From positions 123,025-187,024 of the forward strand of contig VFGY01000016.1 in the NCBI GenBank assembly GCA_009392195.1: a stretch of 64,000 bases of DNA, written 5' to 3'. The notes under the pieces are model-generated. The model had not been told where the DNA came from. It did not search any database and saw only the letters and a list, made by a program, of their open reading frames with translations. The stretch comes from SAR202 cluster bacterium (lineage in GTDB: Bacteria; Chloroflexota; Dehalococcoidia; Lucifugimonadales; OSU-TB39). A program made the position numbers and the translations under genes. This document shows, piece after piece, positions 50,579 through 59,542 of the stretch; position 1 is the first letter of the stretch, and the number at the start of each line of letters is the position of its first letter.

Positions 50579-51694
50579 TTATCTATCCTTCAATTCTTTT
50601 TTAAAAAGATTAGACCAGTTTTTGTACATAATGTTTTCTATGTCCGTTTGTTTGTATCCTCTTTGGCTCAATATATCGGATATCTTCATATAATCTTTTA
50701 CAGTATCAACGTCGTGAGGTGCTCCTTCTGCACCACCTTGGCCATCTGTATCCCCTCCAATAGCTGCATGGTTAGAATTGCCAGACAGTTGACATACGTA
50801 GTCTATATGATCAACTAGATCTTCCAAGGTTATTAGCTCACTTGGAAAAATCTCCCTACGATTTGGTATGTGGCCTCCCCAATCAAGTTCATAGTGTTTA
50901 TTCAGCATATATGTGTCCATTGACGCTCCAATAACTCCACCTCTAGCAATTACTTCTTTCAGAATATCATCGGGTTGTTGGCGCTCACCTGGGACTAGGC
51001 TTCTACAGTTTTGGTGACTTGCAAGGACAGGACCATCAAATATTTTGAATTCTTCTCTAACTGATTGATCAGAGGTATGGCTAACGTCAAGTATTATGTT
51101 TAATTTTTCCATCTCTTTAAGTAAAGGCTTAGCTAATTTTGTGAGTCCGCCATTTGTTCCAGTACCAGTTCCATGAGAATAATAACTGACACCATAATGA
51201 GATAAACTTATAACTCTTAGTCCTTGTTCGTACCATTCATTGACCTGCTCAGGGTAAACTATTGCATCTGCTCCTTCCATTCCTAATATAAACCCAACAG
51301 GAAGATCATCTGTGTTGTCTTGGTTGGATTCCCATAATTGCATGTGGTCTTCAAATGATGATTTTGTTGACAGTATTTTCACTTCATTTTGTTCATCCAA
51401 TAATTGATAATAAGCTAATTGGCCTTTAGCCGATCCATATGCTGTTTCTGCGGACACGTATTCTCCATGGTCGTGTCCTGGTTTAAGTACGCATGCAACT
51501 ACTTTCACCAGTGCAGCAGCAATTTTCCCCTTACGCATTTCAGGTATGGTAGCCATTGTTTCTTTGTTGTTCCATTCATAGGCTCTAGTTCGAAGTGGAG
51601 GTTCTGCTCTAACGTCTTCAATAGGCTTTTTCAAATCTCTGCCAGCAGTAATCGCGCCAACTGCCATAGGGTAATCGCCATCTATGATAATCAT
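50579..51694 (-). CDS. Membrane-dipeptidase (M19) family protein
   Basis: A 371-residue M19-type TIM-barrel dipeptidase. The bridging-Glu segment is present (GFILGMEGADAI near residue 140), with the histidines in IILDVSHTSDQSV near 208 and PVLASHQNCRSLVPGERQ near 235 and the Asp in AIGGDTDGQGG near 327. The N-terminal zinc HxD pair is not seen: IIDGDYPMAVGA occupies the place. AGGAG precedes the ATG. It may hydrolyse D,L-dipeptides or related amides. It is the second M19-like protein in the window, only distantly similar to the one at 19394. Confidence 0.86.
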   Translation of the reverse strand: MIIIDGDYPMAVGAITAGRDLKKPIEDVRAEPPLRTRAYEWNNKETMATIPEMRKGKIAAALVKVVACVLKPGHDHGEYVSAETAYGSAKGQLAYYQLLDEQNEVKILSTKSSFEDHMQLWESNQDNTDDLPVGFILGMEGADAIVYPEQVNEWYEQGLRVISLSHYGVSYYSHGTGTGTNGGLTKLAKPLLKEMEKLNIILDVSHTSDQSVREEFKIFDGPVLASHQNCRSLVPGERQQPDDILKEVIARGGVIGASMDTYMLNKHYELDWGGHIPNRREIFPSELITLEDLVDHIDYVCQLSGNSNHAAIGGDTDGQGGAEGAPHDVDTVKDYMKISDILSQRGYKQTDIENIMYKNWSNLFKKELKDR

Positions 51695-51735
51695 TTTGTT
51701 CTCCTCAATTTAACAGATTTTCTTTCATGTAGTTT

Positions 51736-52914
51736 CTAAGAGTGGTCTAATTCCCATATGTGAAAATAGTAAGGGAACAGGTTTGATAGTATCTCAGCAT
51801 ACGGTCCAAGGTTTGGTTTTTCTATGTTAGGGTGTGACCCGAAAAATAATTGAGCAAGTTGCCTTCTAGTTAGTTCTAAAGCTTGGTTGGTGTTTTTCGT
51901 TGATATGGCACTTTTGCCATCACCGAGTGTTACCGTTATAATTTCTTCTGTTTCTTTACATCTCAAACTAAAAGATCCTTTTGTGTTATGGGCTTTGTGG
52001 TCTAAATATTTTGTTATCGCTTTTATAAAGTCAATAAGACTATTTATTCTGATCATCATAAAACCTCCACTATCAGCTAGTTCTATTGGTTTGAATTTAG
52101 CATTAGGCAATTTTGATGTTAATAGTCTCTCGAGACTTGAATCGAACAATGGTAAAAGTGCTTGAGGAGATTTCTGAGGGTTATTAATGAAATAATTACA
52201 CAATATAGTTTCGATGGCTTTAGGATTTCCACCGGTTTCTATTATTCCAGATTTATTTGAACCGTTCGCGTAAACCATATATCCTTCAACCTTGCTATCA
52301 AATGATGCAACCCATGTTTCTATCTTGTGAAGATTAAATAAAGTCCTGTATTCATCTTCGGTACGTTCTATTGTGTATGGATGATTTTTGTGAATAGAAA
52401 TAACTTCATCTAATGTTTTTTGGTCATTTTTATTTAAACTAGAAATTTCAAATCCGAAATCGTTGAATTTTTGATGATCCGATGTGTTGATAGATATAAA
52501 GTTCCCTTGAGTTTTTACTGCTTCCCAGCCAGAGTTTTGATAAAAAGGAAATGTTTGCTCTCTGGTCCAAAGCAGAGAAATAGGCCAGTGATTTTTTTTC
52601 ATAATTGATACGCAATCATTTAAGCACAATGTCCCGTAGCCTTTATGTCTATGGTCGGGGTGTGTTCCGGTAGGGCTGATAACTCCTGCTATGAAAGCGT
52701 CAGTAGGAGTGATTATCTTTCTAGGAGCTACAGGGACATGAGCAGCAACGTGACCGTCTATTTTTATAATTCGCATATAATCTAATTTGTTTAGATTAAA
52801 TATTAGAGGGTAATCAGTATCTATACTCTGGTCGCTATCAGGTCTGAAAATACTGTTTATGAAAGCAATTACGTCGTTTAATTCTTCTGGTTTGCATCCT
52901 CTAGGGCCTTCCAA
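51736..52914 (-). CDS. Eis-like GNAT acetyltransferase
   Basis: A 392-residue Eis-type protein: a GNAT N-acetyltransferase domain with the acetyl-CoA loop GVISPTGTHPDHRHKGYGTL in parts near residue 95, a second GNAT-like half, and a C-terminal sterol-carrier-like domain (about residues 300-392, with ITVTLGDGKSAIST and RRQLAQLFFG). Such enzymes acetylate amines on aminoglycosides, peptides or proteins. The start is TTG at 52914 with AGGAG 8 bp upstream. Downstream is an M19 dipeptidase (41-bp gap). Confidence 0.85.
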   Translation of the reverse strand: MEGPRGCKPEELNDVIAFINSIFRPDSDQSIDTDYPLIFNLNKLDYMRIIKIDGHVAAHVPVAPRKIITPTDAFIAGVISPTGTHPDHRHKGYGTLCLNDCVSIMKKNHWPISLLWTREQTFPFYQNSGWEAVKTQGNFISINTSDHQKFNDFGFEISSLNKNDQKTLDEVISIHKNHPYTIERTEDEYRTLFNLHKIETWVASFDSKVEGYMVYANGSNKSGIIETGGNPKAIETILCNYFINNPQKSPQALLPLFDSSLERLLTSKLPNAKFKPIELADSGGFMMIRINSLIDFIKAITKYLDHKAHNTKGSFSLRCKETEEIITVTLGDGKSAISTKNTNQALELTRRQLAQLFFGSHPNIEKPNLGPYAEILSNLFPYYFHIWELDHS

Positions 52915-52984
52915 TTATAAATCTCCTGTAAAATTTGGTTCATTATCAGATATCGGTAATATGCGTGTTTATTTTAGTTTAAAA

Positions 52985-54184
52985 TCAATCTAATTCCCAT
53001 AATGTACATGCGATATGAGTGATTCGATCAGAGTTGGTTATGTAATAACATGAAAATATTGAATCGTCGGACATTTGTGTAGATAGTGCATATCCTAAAT
53101 CTGGCCTAGCTGTTTCTGGCATGTGGGCTTTGTTGACTATTCCAGAACTTAATCGTTTTCGAAATTCGGGTCCGGAGATCTTAAGGGCTTCGAAGTCAGT
53201 TTCTTCCATCGTGAATGATTCTGTTGGGTACCCACCGTCTTCTCGTAATATTATGGTGTTTTTTACATCCCAAGTATAACCATTATCATGACTTAATACC
53301 GCTCTAATTCCCATTGGATCTCTTCTATATCCGTAAGTGCACAAAATAGATCCATTACGTAGTTTTATTAAATCAGGAGGGGAGTGGGGAGCCCAGATTT
53401 TTGTGAGCACAGGGTATGTCCAAGTTTTACCATTATCAGACGACCAAGTTTGTGTAAAGTATCCGAATTCGTTCCTTGAAAGTCCCAAAACATTACCAGG
53501 TGAAGTTTCTAATAATGACATCTCTCCCATTAAACTCAAATTTGATTCGAATGCCCCCACTTTTATTAATTGCCAGTTTTTGCCATCGGGATCAGATCTC
53601 CAAAGGAAGTTGTGATGACTCCCGTTTTTGTCTGTTCCATATACAGGAATCAGAATTTCACCTGTACCCAATCTTGTTCCTCTGGCAAATGACATTAAAA
53701 TCTTGAATCCGGGTACTGTCCATTCTTGACGTTCCCATGTTTTACCGCGATTAGTGGATATGGAGGTAAACAAAGTATTATTTCTTACAGAAATCAAATG
53801 TGATTTCCAAGGATGTGGATATGTATAAAATCCTTTTGATACGGCTTCAGATTCCTTTGAAATATCCCAAGGATGGAAACCGACAGTCCCCGCTGATATG
53901 AAAACGTCATCGCTTAGTTTAACTGTAGTTCTATCTGATCGTTCTCTTATTGTAGGTGCAGGCCAATTAAGCGGGATCGTTAAATCTTTATCAGTTTCCC
54001 AAGATTTACCACAATCATTTGATGCTAAAACCGTCCATTCCCCAATTACAGTATGATCTCGTGCTAAAGATTTCGAAAAACCAATTGCAAGTTTGTCGTT
54101 TTTTAAACAATTTAATATGGGGAATGCTGAGTAAATACCTGTTGATTTATATACTATACTTTCGTGTATGATACGCTTATGCAT
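52985..54184 (-). CDS. Sialidase-like (BNR repeat) protein
   Basis: A 399-residue six-bladed propeller of the sialidase/neuraminidase superfamily. Asp-box motifs S-x-D-x-G-x-x-W are seen four times: SNDCGKSWE near residue 54, STNRGKTWER near 143, SSDNGKTWTY near 246 and SHDNGYTWDV near 302. There is no signal peptide and no clear arginine triad, so hydrolysis of sialic acid is not assured. Many marine bacteria carry such exo-alpha-sialidase-like proteins of unknown substrate. Divergent from a cupin gene. Confidence 0.8.
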   Translation of the reverse strand: MHKRIIHESIVYKSTGIYSAFPILNCLKNDKLAIGFSKSLARDHTVIGEWTVLASNDCGKSWETDKDLTIPLNWPAPTIRERSDRTTVKLSDDVFISAGTVGFHPWDISKESEAVSKGFYTYPHPWKSHLISVRNNTLFTSISTNRGKTWERQEWTVPGFKILMSFARGTRLGTGEILIPVYGTDKNGSHHNFLWRSDPDGKNWQLIKVGAFESNLSLMGEMSLLETSPGNVLGLSRNEFGYFTQTWSSDNGKTWTYPVLTKIWAPHSPPDLIKLRNGSILCTYGYRRDPMGIRAVLSHDNGYTWDVKNTIILREDGGYPTESFTMEETDFEALKISGPEFRKRLSSGIVNKAHMPETARPDLGYALSTQMSDDSIFSCYYITNSDRITHIACTLWELD

Positions 54185-54257
54185 AAATTGTCCTGTTGAA
54201 AGATAAATTTTGCTTAAGTATAAATCAACAGTACATAAAATAAAATGAGGTGTTATT

Positions 54258-54608
54258 ATGCCTATACTACGTAAAGAAGATTCTACTAAAGGAGACTTCG
54301 CTCCAGGTATTGAACGAACTGAAATAGTTAATGGTGCTTTTGGGTCGGATTCTTTAACAGTTGCTGACTTGAGTCTTGAAGCTGATAGTCAAGTTCCCAC
54401 TCATTTTCATCCAAAAGAAGAAGCTATGTATATTTTGGAAGGGGAATTGGTAGCTCTACTTGGAGACGATTATGTAGTTGTAAAAGCTGGAGATACAGTT
54501 TTAGCTCCTGCAGGAGTGAAACATGGTTTTACAAATAAGTCGGGAGAACCAGCTCGATTATTGGCCATTCATCCTACAAGTAAAGTAGAAGTTCATAAAA
54601 CTGATTAA
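54258..54608 (+). CDS. Small cupin-domain protein
   Basis: A 116-residue single cupin barrel. Motif 1 is PTHFHPKEEAMYILEGELV near residue 46 (His, His, Glu ligands), motif 2 is VLAPAGVKHGFTNKSGE near 82 (final His). It thus has a complete 3-His/1-Glu metal site. AGGTG precedes the ATG. It is followed by an LLM flavin-dependent oxidoreductase after 50 bp and an Ldh-family dehydrogenase, likely in one catabolic transcript. Could be an isomerase, dioxygenase or binding protein. Confidence 0.88.
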   Translation: MPILRKEDSTKGDFAPGIERTEIVNGAFGSDSLTVADLSLEADSQVPTHFHPKEEAMYILEGELVALLGDDYVVVKAGDTVLAPAGVKHGFTNKSGEPARLLAIHPTSKVEVHKTD

Positions 54609-54658
54609 TGATTAAGGATAAGAATTGGTTTTAAATATTAAAATGTTAGGTGAATACT

Positions 54659-55855
54659 ATGGCATTACCTGAAAGAATGAAGTTTGGAATTTTTTTGGCT
54701 CCATTTCATTGGGTTGAGGAAAATCCAACACTGGCTTTAGAAAGGGATTTAGAATTGTTGCAATGGTTAGATTATTTGACCTTTGATGAAGCTTGGGTAG
54801 GTGAACATCATAGTGCTGGATGGGAAACTATATCTTCGCCTGAATTATTTATTGCTACTGCAGCAGAACGCACAAAACATATCAGGTTTGGAACCGGAGT
54901 TTTGAGCATTCCCTATCATCATCCATTGATGGTTGCGAATAGAATGATTCAATTAGACCATATCACTAGAGGAAGAGTAATGCTTGGTGTTGGTCCTGGT
55001 GCATTGACGACAGATGCTCATATGCTTGGTATAGAACATACTACACAGAGAGAACGATTAGATGAAGGGTTAGGGATAATTAAAAGACTTTTGGTCGAAG
55101 ATGAACCGATAACTTACAAGTCTGATTGGTTTAATTTAAATGACGCAAGAGTTCATTTAAAACCATATACTAAACCTCATTTCCCTATTTATGTCGCGGC
55201 TGCTCAATCACCTACTGGTATGCGTCTGGCTGGTAAATATGGAACAGGAGTATTATCCATTAGTGTGTTGCAAGATGCATATACTAACACCCTCAAAGAA
55301 TTTTGGGGCATTGCTGAAGAAGTTGCATCTGAAAACAACCAACAGGTATCCAGAGATAATTGGCGTTTAGTGATGCCTGTCCATTTGGCTGAAACCAAAA
55401 AAGAAGCGATTGAACAGAGTCGGGAAGGGGCAGCTAAATATCAGAGAGACTATTTTGAAAATACAATGGGATTTACTGCAGGAAGAAATAAACTTGGAGA
55501 GATTGTACAAGGGCCTAGAGAAAAAATCGTAGAGGAAATGAATGATTCAGGTATGTGGTGTATTGGTACACCGGATGATTTAATTGAGACTATATTAAGG
55601 TTAGACGAACAAAGTGGTGGATTTGGCGGTTTTATGATCCAAGCCACAGAATTTGGAAATAGGGAACAAGTTTTACGAAGTTACGAGTTGATTGCGAGAT
55701 ATGTGATGCCTAAGTTCCAAGGCACAACAACTAGCCTAATAGCTTCCCAGAAATGGGCGGCAGACAATAGGTTTAAATTAATGGAAGCGAGGAAAAAATC
55801 TATAGATAAAGCGGCAAATCAATATACCAAAGAGCGAAAGCAAAAAGGTAGTTGA
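54659..55855 (+). CDS. LLM class flavin-dependent oxidoreductase
   Basis: A 398-residue luciferase-like monooxygenase, FMN/F420-dependent TIM barrel. Features: MKFGIFLAPFHW at the start, FDEAWVGEHHSAGWETISSP in parts near residue 42, IRFGTGVLSIPYHHPLMVANR near 75, and LDHITRGRVMLGVGPGALTTDAHML in parts near 100. The C-terminal 120 residues hold the substrate lid. I choose the ATG at 54659, preceded by TTAGGTGA; a GTG at 54650 would add three residues. Substrates in this family include long-chain alkanes, sulfonates and nitrilotriacetate; none can be assigned here. Likely co-transcribed with the cupin and Ldh genes. Confidence 0.92.
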   Translation: MALPERMKFGIFLAPFHWVEENPTLALERDLELLQWLDYLTFDEAWVGEHHSAGWETISSPELFIATAAERTKHIRFGTGVLSIPYHHPLMVANRMIQLDHITRGRVMLGVGPGALTTDAHMLGIEHTTQRERLDEGLGIIKRLLVEDEPITYKSDWFNLNDARVHLKPYTKPHFPIYVAAAQSPTGMRLAGKYGTGVLSISVLQDAYTNTLKEFWGIAEEVASENNQQVSRDNWRLVMPVHLAETKKEAIEQSREGAAKYQRDYFENTMGFTAGRNKLGEIVQGPREKIVEEMNDSGMWCIGTPDDLIETILRLDEQSGGFGGFMIQATEFGNREQVLRSYELIARYVMPKFQGTTTSLIASQKWAADNRFKLMEARKKSIDKAANQYTKERKQKGS

Positions 55856-55882
55856 TTAGAATTTTTAACAAAGGAGATATTG

Positions 55883-56986
55883 ATGTTAGAGAGGTTTAAG
55901 GTTCCAGCAAATGAACAAGTACATGTTGCAGAGGAATCATTACGGCATACTGTAACTTCTATTTTCGAAAGAGTAGGACTTTCTAGAACTGATGCTATGG
56001 AATCATCTGATGTTCTAGTGACCGCGGATTTGAGAGGAGTTGAGTCTCATGGTGTGTCGAATATGCTTAGGCGGTATGTTGAATTTTATCAAGATGAGGT
56101 TTTAAACCCATTGGGCAAGCTAACGATAATATCAGATACCCCTTCTGCTGCTACAGTAGATGCTGACAGAGCATTGGGTATAACTGTAGGTAGAAGAGCG
56201 ATGGAAATTGCTATAGATAAAGCCAGAAAAACAGGGGTAGGGGCAGTTACTATGTTTAACAGTGGCCACATGGGAGCATTAGGTCATTATGCCATGATAG
56301 CTGTTCAAAATAACATGATAGGTTTCGCATCAACGGCAGCGGGCACAGGTGTTGTTCCAACTTTTGCTTCAGAACCTAGATTTGGAACTAACCCATTCGC
56401 TTTTGCTGCCCCAACTCGAAATGAAGCCCCAATCTTGTTTGATGTTGCAACTACTGCAGTTGCCGGTAATAAATTGGAATTGGCTAGAAGGTTGAAAGCT
56501 TCCTTATTGCCCGGGTGGATCTCCGATTTGGATGGTACACCTATTACCCAAGAAACTGATGCACGTGATAAAGGAGAATACTATCAACTGCCTATTGGAG
56601 GTTCTAGGGAATCAGGTTCCCATAAAGGTTATGGACTGGCGTTGATGGTAGAGGTATTGGGTTCTATGCTTTCCGGTTCTAAATCAGGAATGATAAAAGA
56701 TGAGTCGGATTGGATTGGTTCTAAAAGCTTTTTTACGGCTTATAATATAGAAGCGTTTACAAATATGGATGAATTCATGACAAACATTGATGAAATGTTA
56801 GTTCATTTAACAGAAACAAAGCCTTCTCCGGGCAATGAGAGAGTTCTTTATCCGGGGTTAATTGAGCATGAAGAGTTTCAGAAAAGAGTTATAGAAGGAA
56901 TACCTTTACACACCGAAGTAATTGATTGGTTTGACCAAATAACCAAAGAACTTGCTTTAGACCCATTAGAATTGCTTAATGATTAA
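55883..56986 (+). CDS. Ldh family oxidoreductase (malate/lactate-type)
   Basis: A 367-residue NAD(P)-dependent dehydrogenase of the type-2 malate/L-lactate/ureidoglycolate dehydrogenase family, distinct from classical Rossmann enzymes. Motifs: DVLVTADLRGVESHGVSNMLRRYVEFYQ in parts near residue 45, FGTNPFAFAAPT near 168, DVATTAVAGNKLELARR near 188 and SHKGYGLALMVEVLGSMLSG in parts near 245. AAGGAG lies 6 bp before the ATG at 55883; a TTG codon just upstream is not used. Third gene after the cupin and LLM genes, so a hydroxyacid catabolic role fits. Confidence 0.92.
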   Translation: MLERFKVPANEQVHVAEESLRHTVTSIFERVGLSRTDAMESSDVLVTADLRGVESHGVSNMLRRYVEFYQDEVLNPLGKLTIISDTPSAATVDADRALGITVGRRAMEIAIDKARKTGVGAVTMFNSGHMGALGHYAMIAVQNNMIGFASTAAGTGVVPTFASEPRFGTNPFAFAAPTRNEAPILFDVATTAVAGNKLELARRLKASLLPGWISDLDGTPITQETDARDKGEYYQLPIGGSRESGSHKGYGLALMVEVLGSMLSGSKSGMIKDESDWIGSKSFFTAYNIEAFTNMDEFMTNIDEMLVHLTETKPSPGNERVLYPGLIEHEEFQKRVIEGIPLHTEVIDWFDQITKELALDPLELLND

Positions 56987-56990
56987 TCAA

Positions 56991-57776
56991 TTAATGGGTT
57001 TTTAGGAAACATAACAATTCCTGGTTAAATCTCTCCGGTTGTTCCATGTTTACCATATGCCCTGCATGTTTTATGGTTTCTAATTTCGAATGTGCAATGC
57101 CGTTTTTGAGTATGTCTGAAGTCATATGGAAATAACTTGAGTCGTTTTGACCTATTATGATTAGGGTTGGTACTTTTATTTCGCTTAGGCGGGAATTTGC
57201 GTTATATGACTCATCTGCAGGTGGATTGTTGGAGACTGTTTGGAAATTATGACCGTTGATTATTTTTCTAAGTAAAGAATTGCATCTAGGATTATTTATT
57301 GCCGGTGCAAAAACCGGATGATTATACACTAACTGAAGAGTTTGTTTGTATTTACCTGACTTGATGGTTTCTAGGATTTTAGCGTCTATTTCAGCTGTTT
57401 CAAAATTTTTATCCACTCCTGAAATTGCAGGAGATACCAATGTTAAAGAACTCACGTTATTTGGATATCGTAGACAAAAATCTAATGCTATTTGCGCCCC
57501 AGACGATAGCCCTATTAAATCTGCTTTTTCTAGATTCAAATGTTTGTGCAACAAAAACAGGTCATTTTCATGTGAGAATTTGGTCTTAGATTTTATTCTC
57601 GATTTTCCATATCCCCTCTGGTCGTATACTATTGCTAATCTTTGATGAGCAACGATATCAAATGAATCATTCCACATATCTGAATTTAGACAAGAGCCAT
57701 GTATGAATATTGCAGGATGGGTTAAGCCAAGATGTTTATAATATAAAGAATTGGTTTGCGATTTTAGATAAGGCAC
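56991..57776 (-). CDS. Alpha/beta hydrolase
   Basis: A 261-residue alpha/beta-fold hydrolase. The oxyanion segment is AIFIHGSCLNSDMW near residue 18, the nucleophile elbow is GLSSGAQIALDF with Ser near 92, the acid is in IIGQNDSSYF near 215 and the histidine in IKHAGHMVNMEQPERF near 240. Start is GTG at 57776, overlapping the stop of the upstream FAD oxidoreductase gene (TAACGTG), implying coupled translation. Esterase, epoxide or C-C hydrolase are all possible. Confidence 0.9.
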   Translation of the reverse strand: MPYLKSQTNSLYYKHLGLTHPAIFIHGSCLNSDMWNDSFDIVAHQRLAIVYDQRGYGKSRIKSKTKFSHENDLFLLHKHLNLEKADLIGLSSGAQIALDFCLRYPNNVSSLTLVSPAISGVDKNFETAEIDAKILETIKSGKYKQTLQLVYNHPVFAPAINNPRCNSLLRKIINGHNFQTVSNNPPADESYNANSRLSEIKVPTLIIIGQNDSSYFHMTSDILKNGIAHSKLETIKHAGHMVNMEQPERFNQELLCFLKTH

Positions 57777-57777
57777 G

Positions 57778-59217
57778 TTACAGTTTTTTTATTGTGTGAT
57801 TAAATTCTCTTTTCAGGGCAGCTTTTGCAGCAAGATAGCCACACATTCCATGGACTCCGCTGCCAGGCGGTGTAGAAGAAGAACATAAATATAGCCCTTT
57901 TGTGCTAGTAGCATATGGAGTTAAAGACCAATCTGGACGGGTGAATAATTGTCTGTAATCTTGTATGCCTCCCGCTATATCACCTCCTATGTAATTTTGA
58001 TTATATTGCTGCATGTCTACAGGAGTTTTAATTGTCTTTTGTATTATTAAATCTTTAAACCCAGGAGCAAATCGTTCTATTTGATTTTCAATTCTATCTG
58101 TCATGTCTTCATTTGATCCATTTGGGACATGGGAGTAGCCCCAAAGCGTGTGTTTACCATTAGGAGCTCTGGTTTTATCAAATAAACTCTGCTGGCCAAT
58201 CAGTACGTAAGGATTATCAGGATGTTTACCGTCGGATACTTCTTGTTCCGATTGAGCTATTTCTAGAGACGTTCCTCCCAAATGTATCGTACCTGCTCTA
58301 TAGCAATCTTTTGAAGCCCAAGGTACAGGTTCGTCCAGTGCCCAATCAATTTTAAATACCCCAGGTCCATATCGATATTTACTTATGGATTTGAGATATT
58401 TTTTTTTAATTTTATCGCCAGCAATAGAAATTAATTGTTTAGGTGTAATGTCACATAATATGATTTTTGTTTTTGGTAATTCTTCTAAAGAATTTACGAA
58501 ATTATCAGTTTCAATTTCACCACCGTGTTCTAACAGGCATTTTTCAAGTGCATTAGAGATACTTTGAGAACCAAACTTTGCAATAGGCCATCCAGTATAG
58601 TGTCCAGCAATGTTTAATGTAAGTCCAATGCCTGCTGTAAATGGTGAATCCAAGGGTTGGGTGGCATGTGCAGCGATTCCTGCAAATAAAGATTTAGCTC
58701 TTTCAGACTTAAACTTTGAGTTAATTAAACCTGAGGCAGATCTTGCTCCTATCAAACCAAATCTTGCGGTTTTAATCGGATGCTTTGGAAATCGTAATGG
58801 ACCTAAAATATCTTCTATTATATATGGCCAGCTTTCCACCAAAGGGTCAAATAGTTTCTTGTATGACTCTGCATCTATCCCAAGACCAAATGCAGTATCG
58901 GTTATAGAACGTTCTAGAATTATCGATTCTCCATTATCGAGTGGATGACCTACTGGGGATGTAGGGTTGATCCATTCCAAGCCATAAGATTCAAGGTTTA
59001 ACGATTTGAAAAACGGTGAATTTATACCTAGAGGATAGAATGCTGAACAAATGTCGTGCCTAAATTCAGGTGCAGTTACATAATCAGAACGTACCCCTCC
59101 GCCAATAACTTTTGCTCCTTCTATAACTAAAACACTATAGCCTTCCCGGGCAATTGTTATTGCCGCCGAGAGACCGTTGGGTCCAGAACCTATTATTATG
59201 GCATCGTATTCTTTCAA
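57778..59217 (-). CDS. FAD-dependent oxidoreductase (phytoene desaturase-like)
   Basis: A 479-residue NAD(P)/FAD oxidoreductase of the phytoene desaturase/PYROXD2-like group. The dinucleotide motif AIIIGSGPNGLSAAITIAREG is at residues 5-25, with VIEGAKVIGGGVRSD following, and the C-terminal motif GVHGMCGYLAAKAAL closes FAD binding. Internal parts such as YGPGVFKIDWALDEPVPW near 280 are seen in the group. Start TTG at 59217 with no clear ribosome site. Downstream it is translationally coupled to an alpha/beta hydrolase. Carotenoid desaturation is possible but not favoured by position. Confidence 0.86.
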   Translation of the reverse strand: MKEYDAIIIGSGPNGLSAAITIAREGYSVLVIEGAKVIGGGVRSDYVTAPEFRHDICSAFYPLGINSPFFKSLNLESYGLEWINPTSPVGHPLDNGESIILERSITDTAFGLGIDAESYKKLFDPLVESWPYIIEDILGPLRFPKHPIKTARFGLIGARSASGLINSKFKSERAKSLFAGIAAHATQPLDSPFTAGIGLTLNIAGHYTGWPIAKFGSQSISNALEKCLLEHGGEIETDNFVNSLEELPKTKIILCDITPKQLISIAGDKIKKKYLKSISKYRYGPGVFKIDWALDEPVPWASKDCYRAGTIHLGGTSLEIAQSEQEVSDGKHPDNPYVLIGQQSLFDKTRAPNGKHTLWGYSHVPNGSNEDMTDRIENQIERFAPGFKDLIIQKTIKTPVDMQQYNQNYIGGDIAGGIQDYRQLFTRPDWSLTPYATSTKGLYLCSSSTPPGSGVHGMCGYLAAKAALKREFNHTIKKL

Positions 59218-59542
59218 GTTTTGATTACATTATATTGATTTAGAAATCGTAATAATAATTAGGTATTGTATTTGTTTGCTTTAATTTAACCAACTCAAAT
59301 GATGTGATTCATATACCATATTTTTAAATATTTCCAATTTAATTTTAACAAAATATGTAAATTTAACACTTTAATTTACCTAGAAGTGTAGAGTTTCTGG
59401 TTGTATTTTCAAATGTATGAATGTCTCACAGGTCATGTTATTAGATTATTTCAATCACGTTCGAAATGATTTGTTTTATCCATGTGAGATGGATGTGTAT
59501 TTGGACATGATTATTAATACTTATCGTCAATAGGTGAACAAT
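59218..59542. other. 325-bp intergenic region upstream of the sigma factor gene
   Basis: Very AT-rich at the left. An inverted pair TCTCACA (59424-59430) and TGTGAGA (59483-59489) separated by 52 bp lies in the part closer to the sigma gene. No consensus promoter pair is convincing. I see no gene. Confidence 0.4.
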
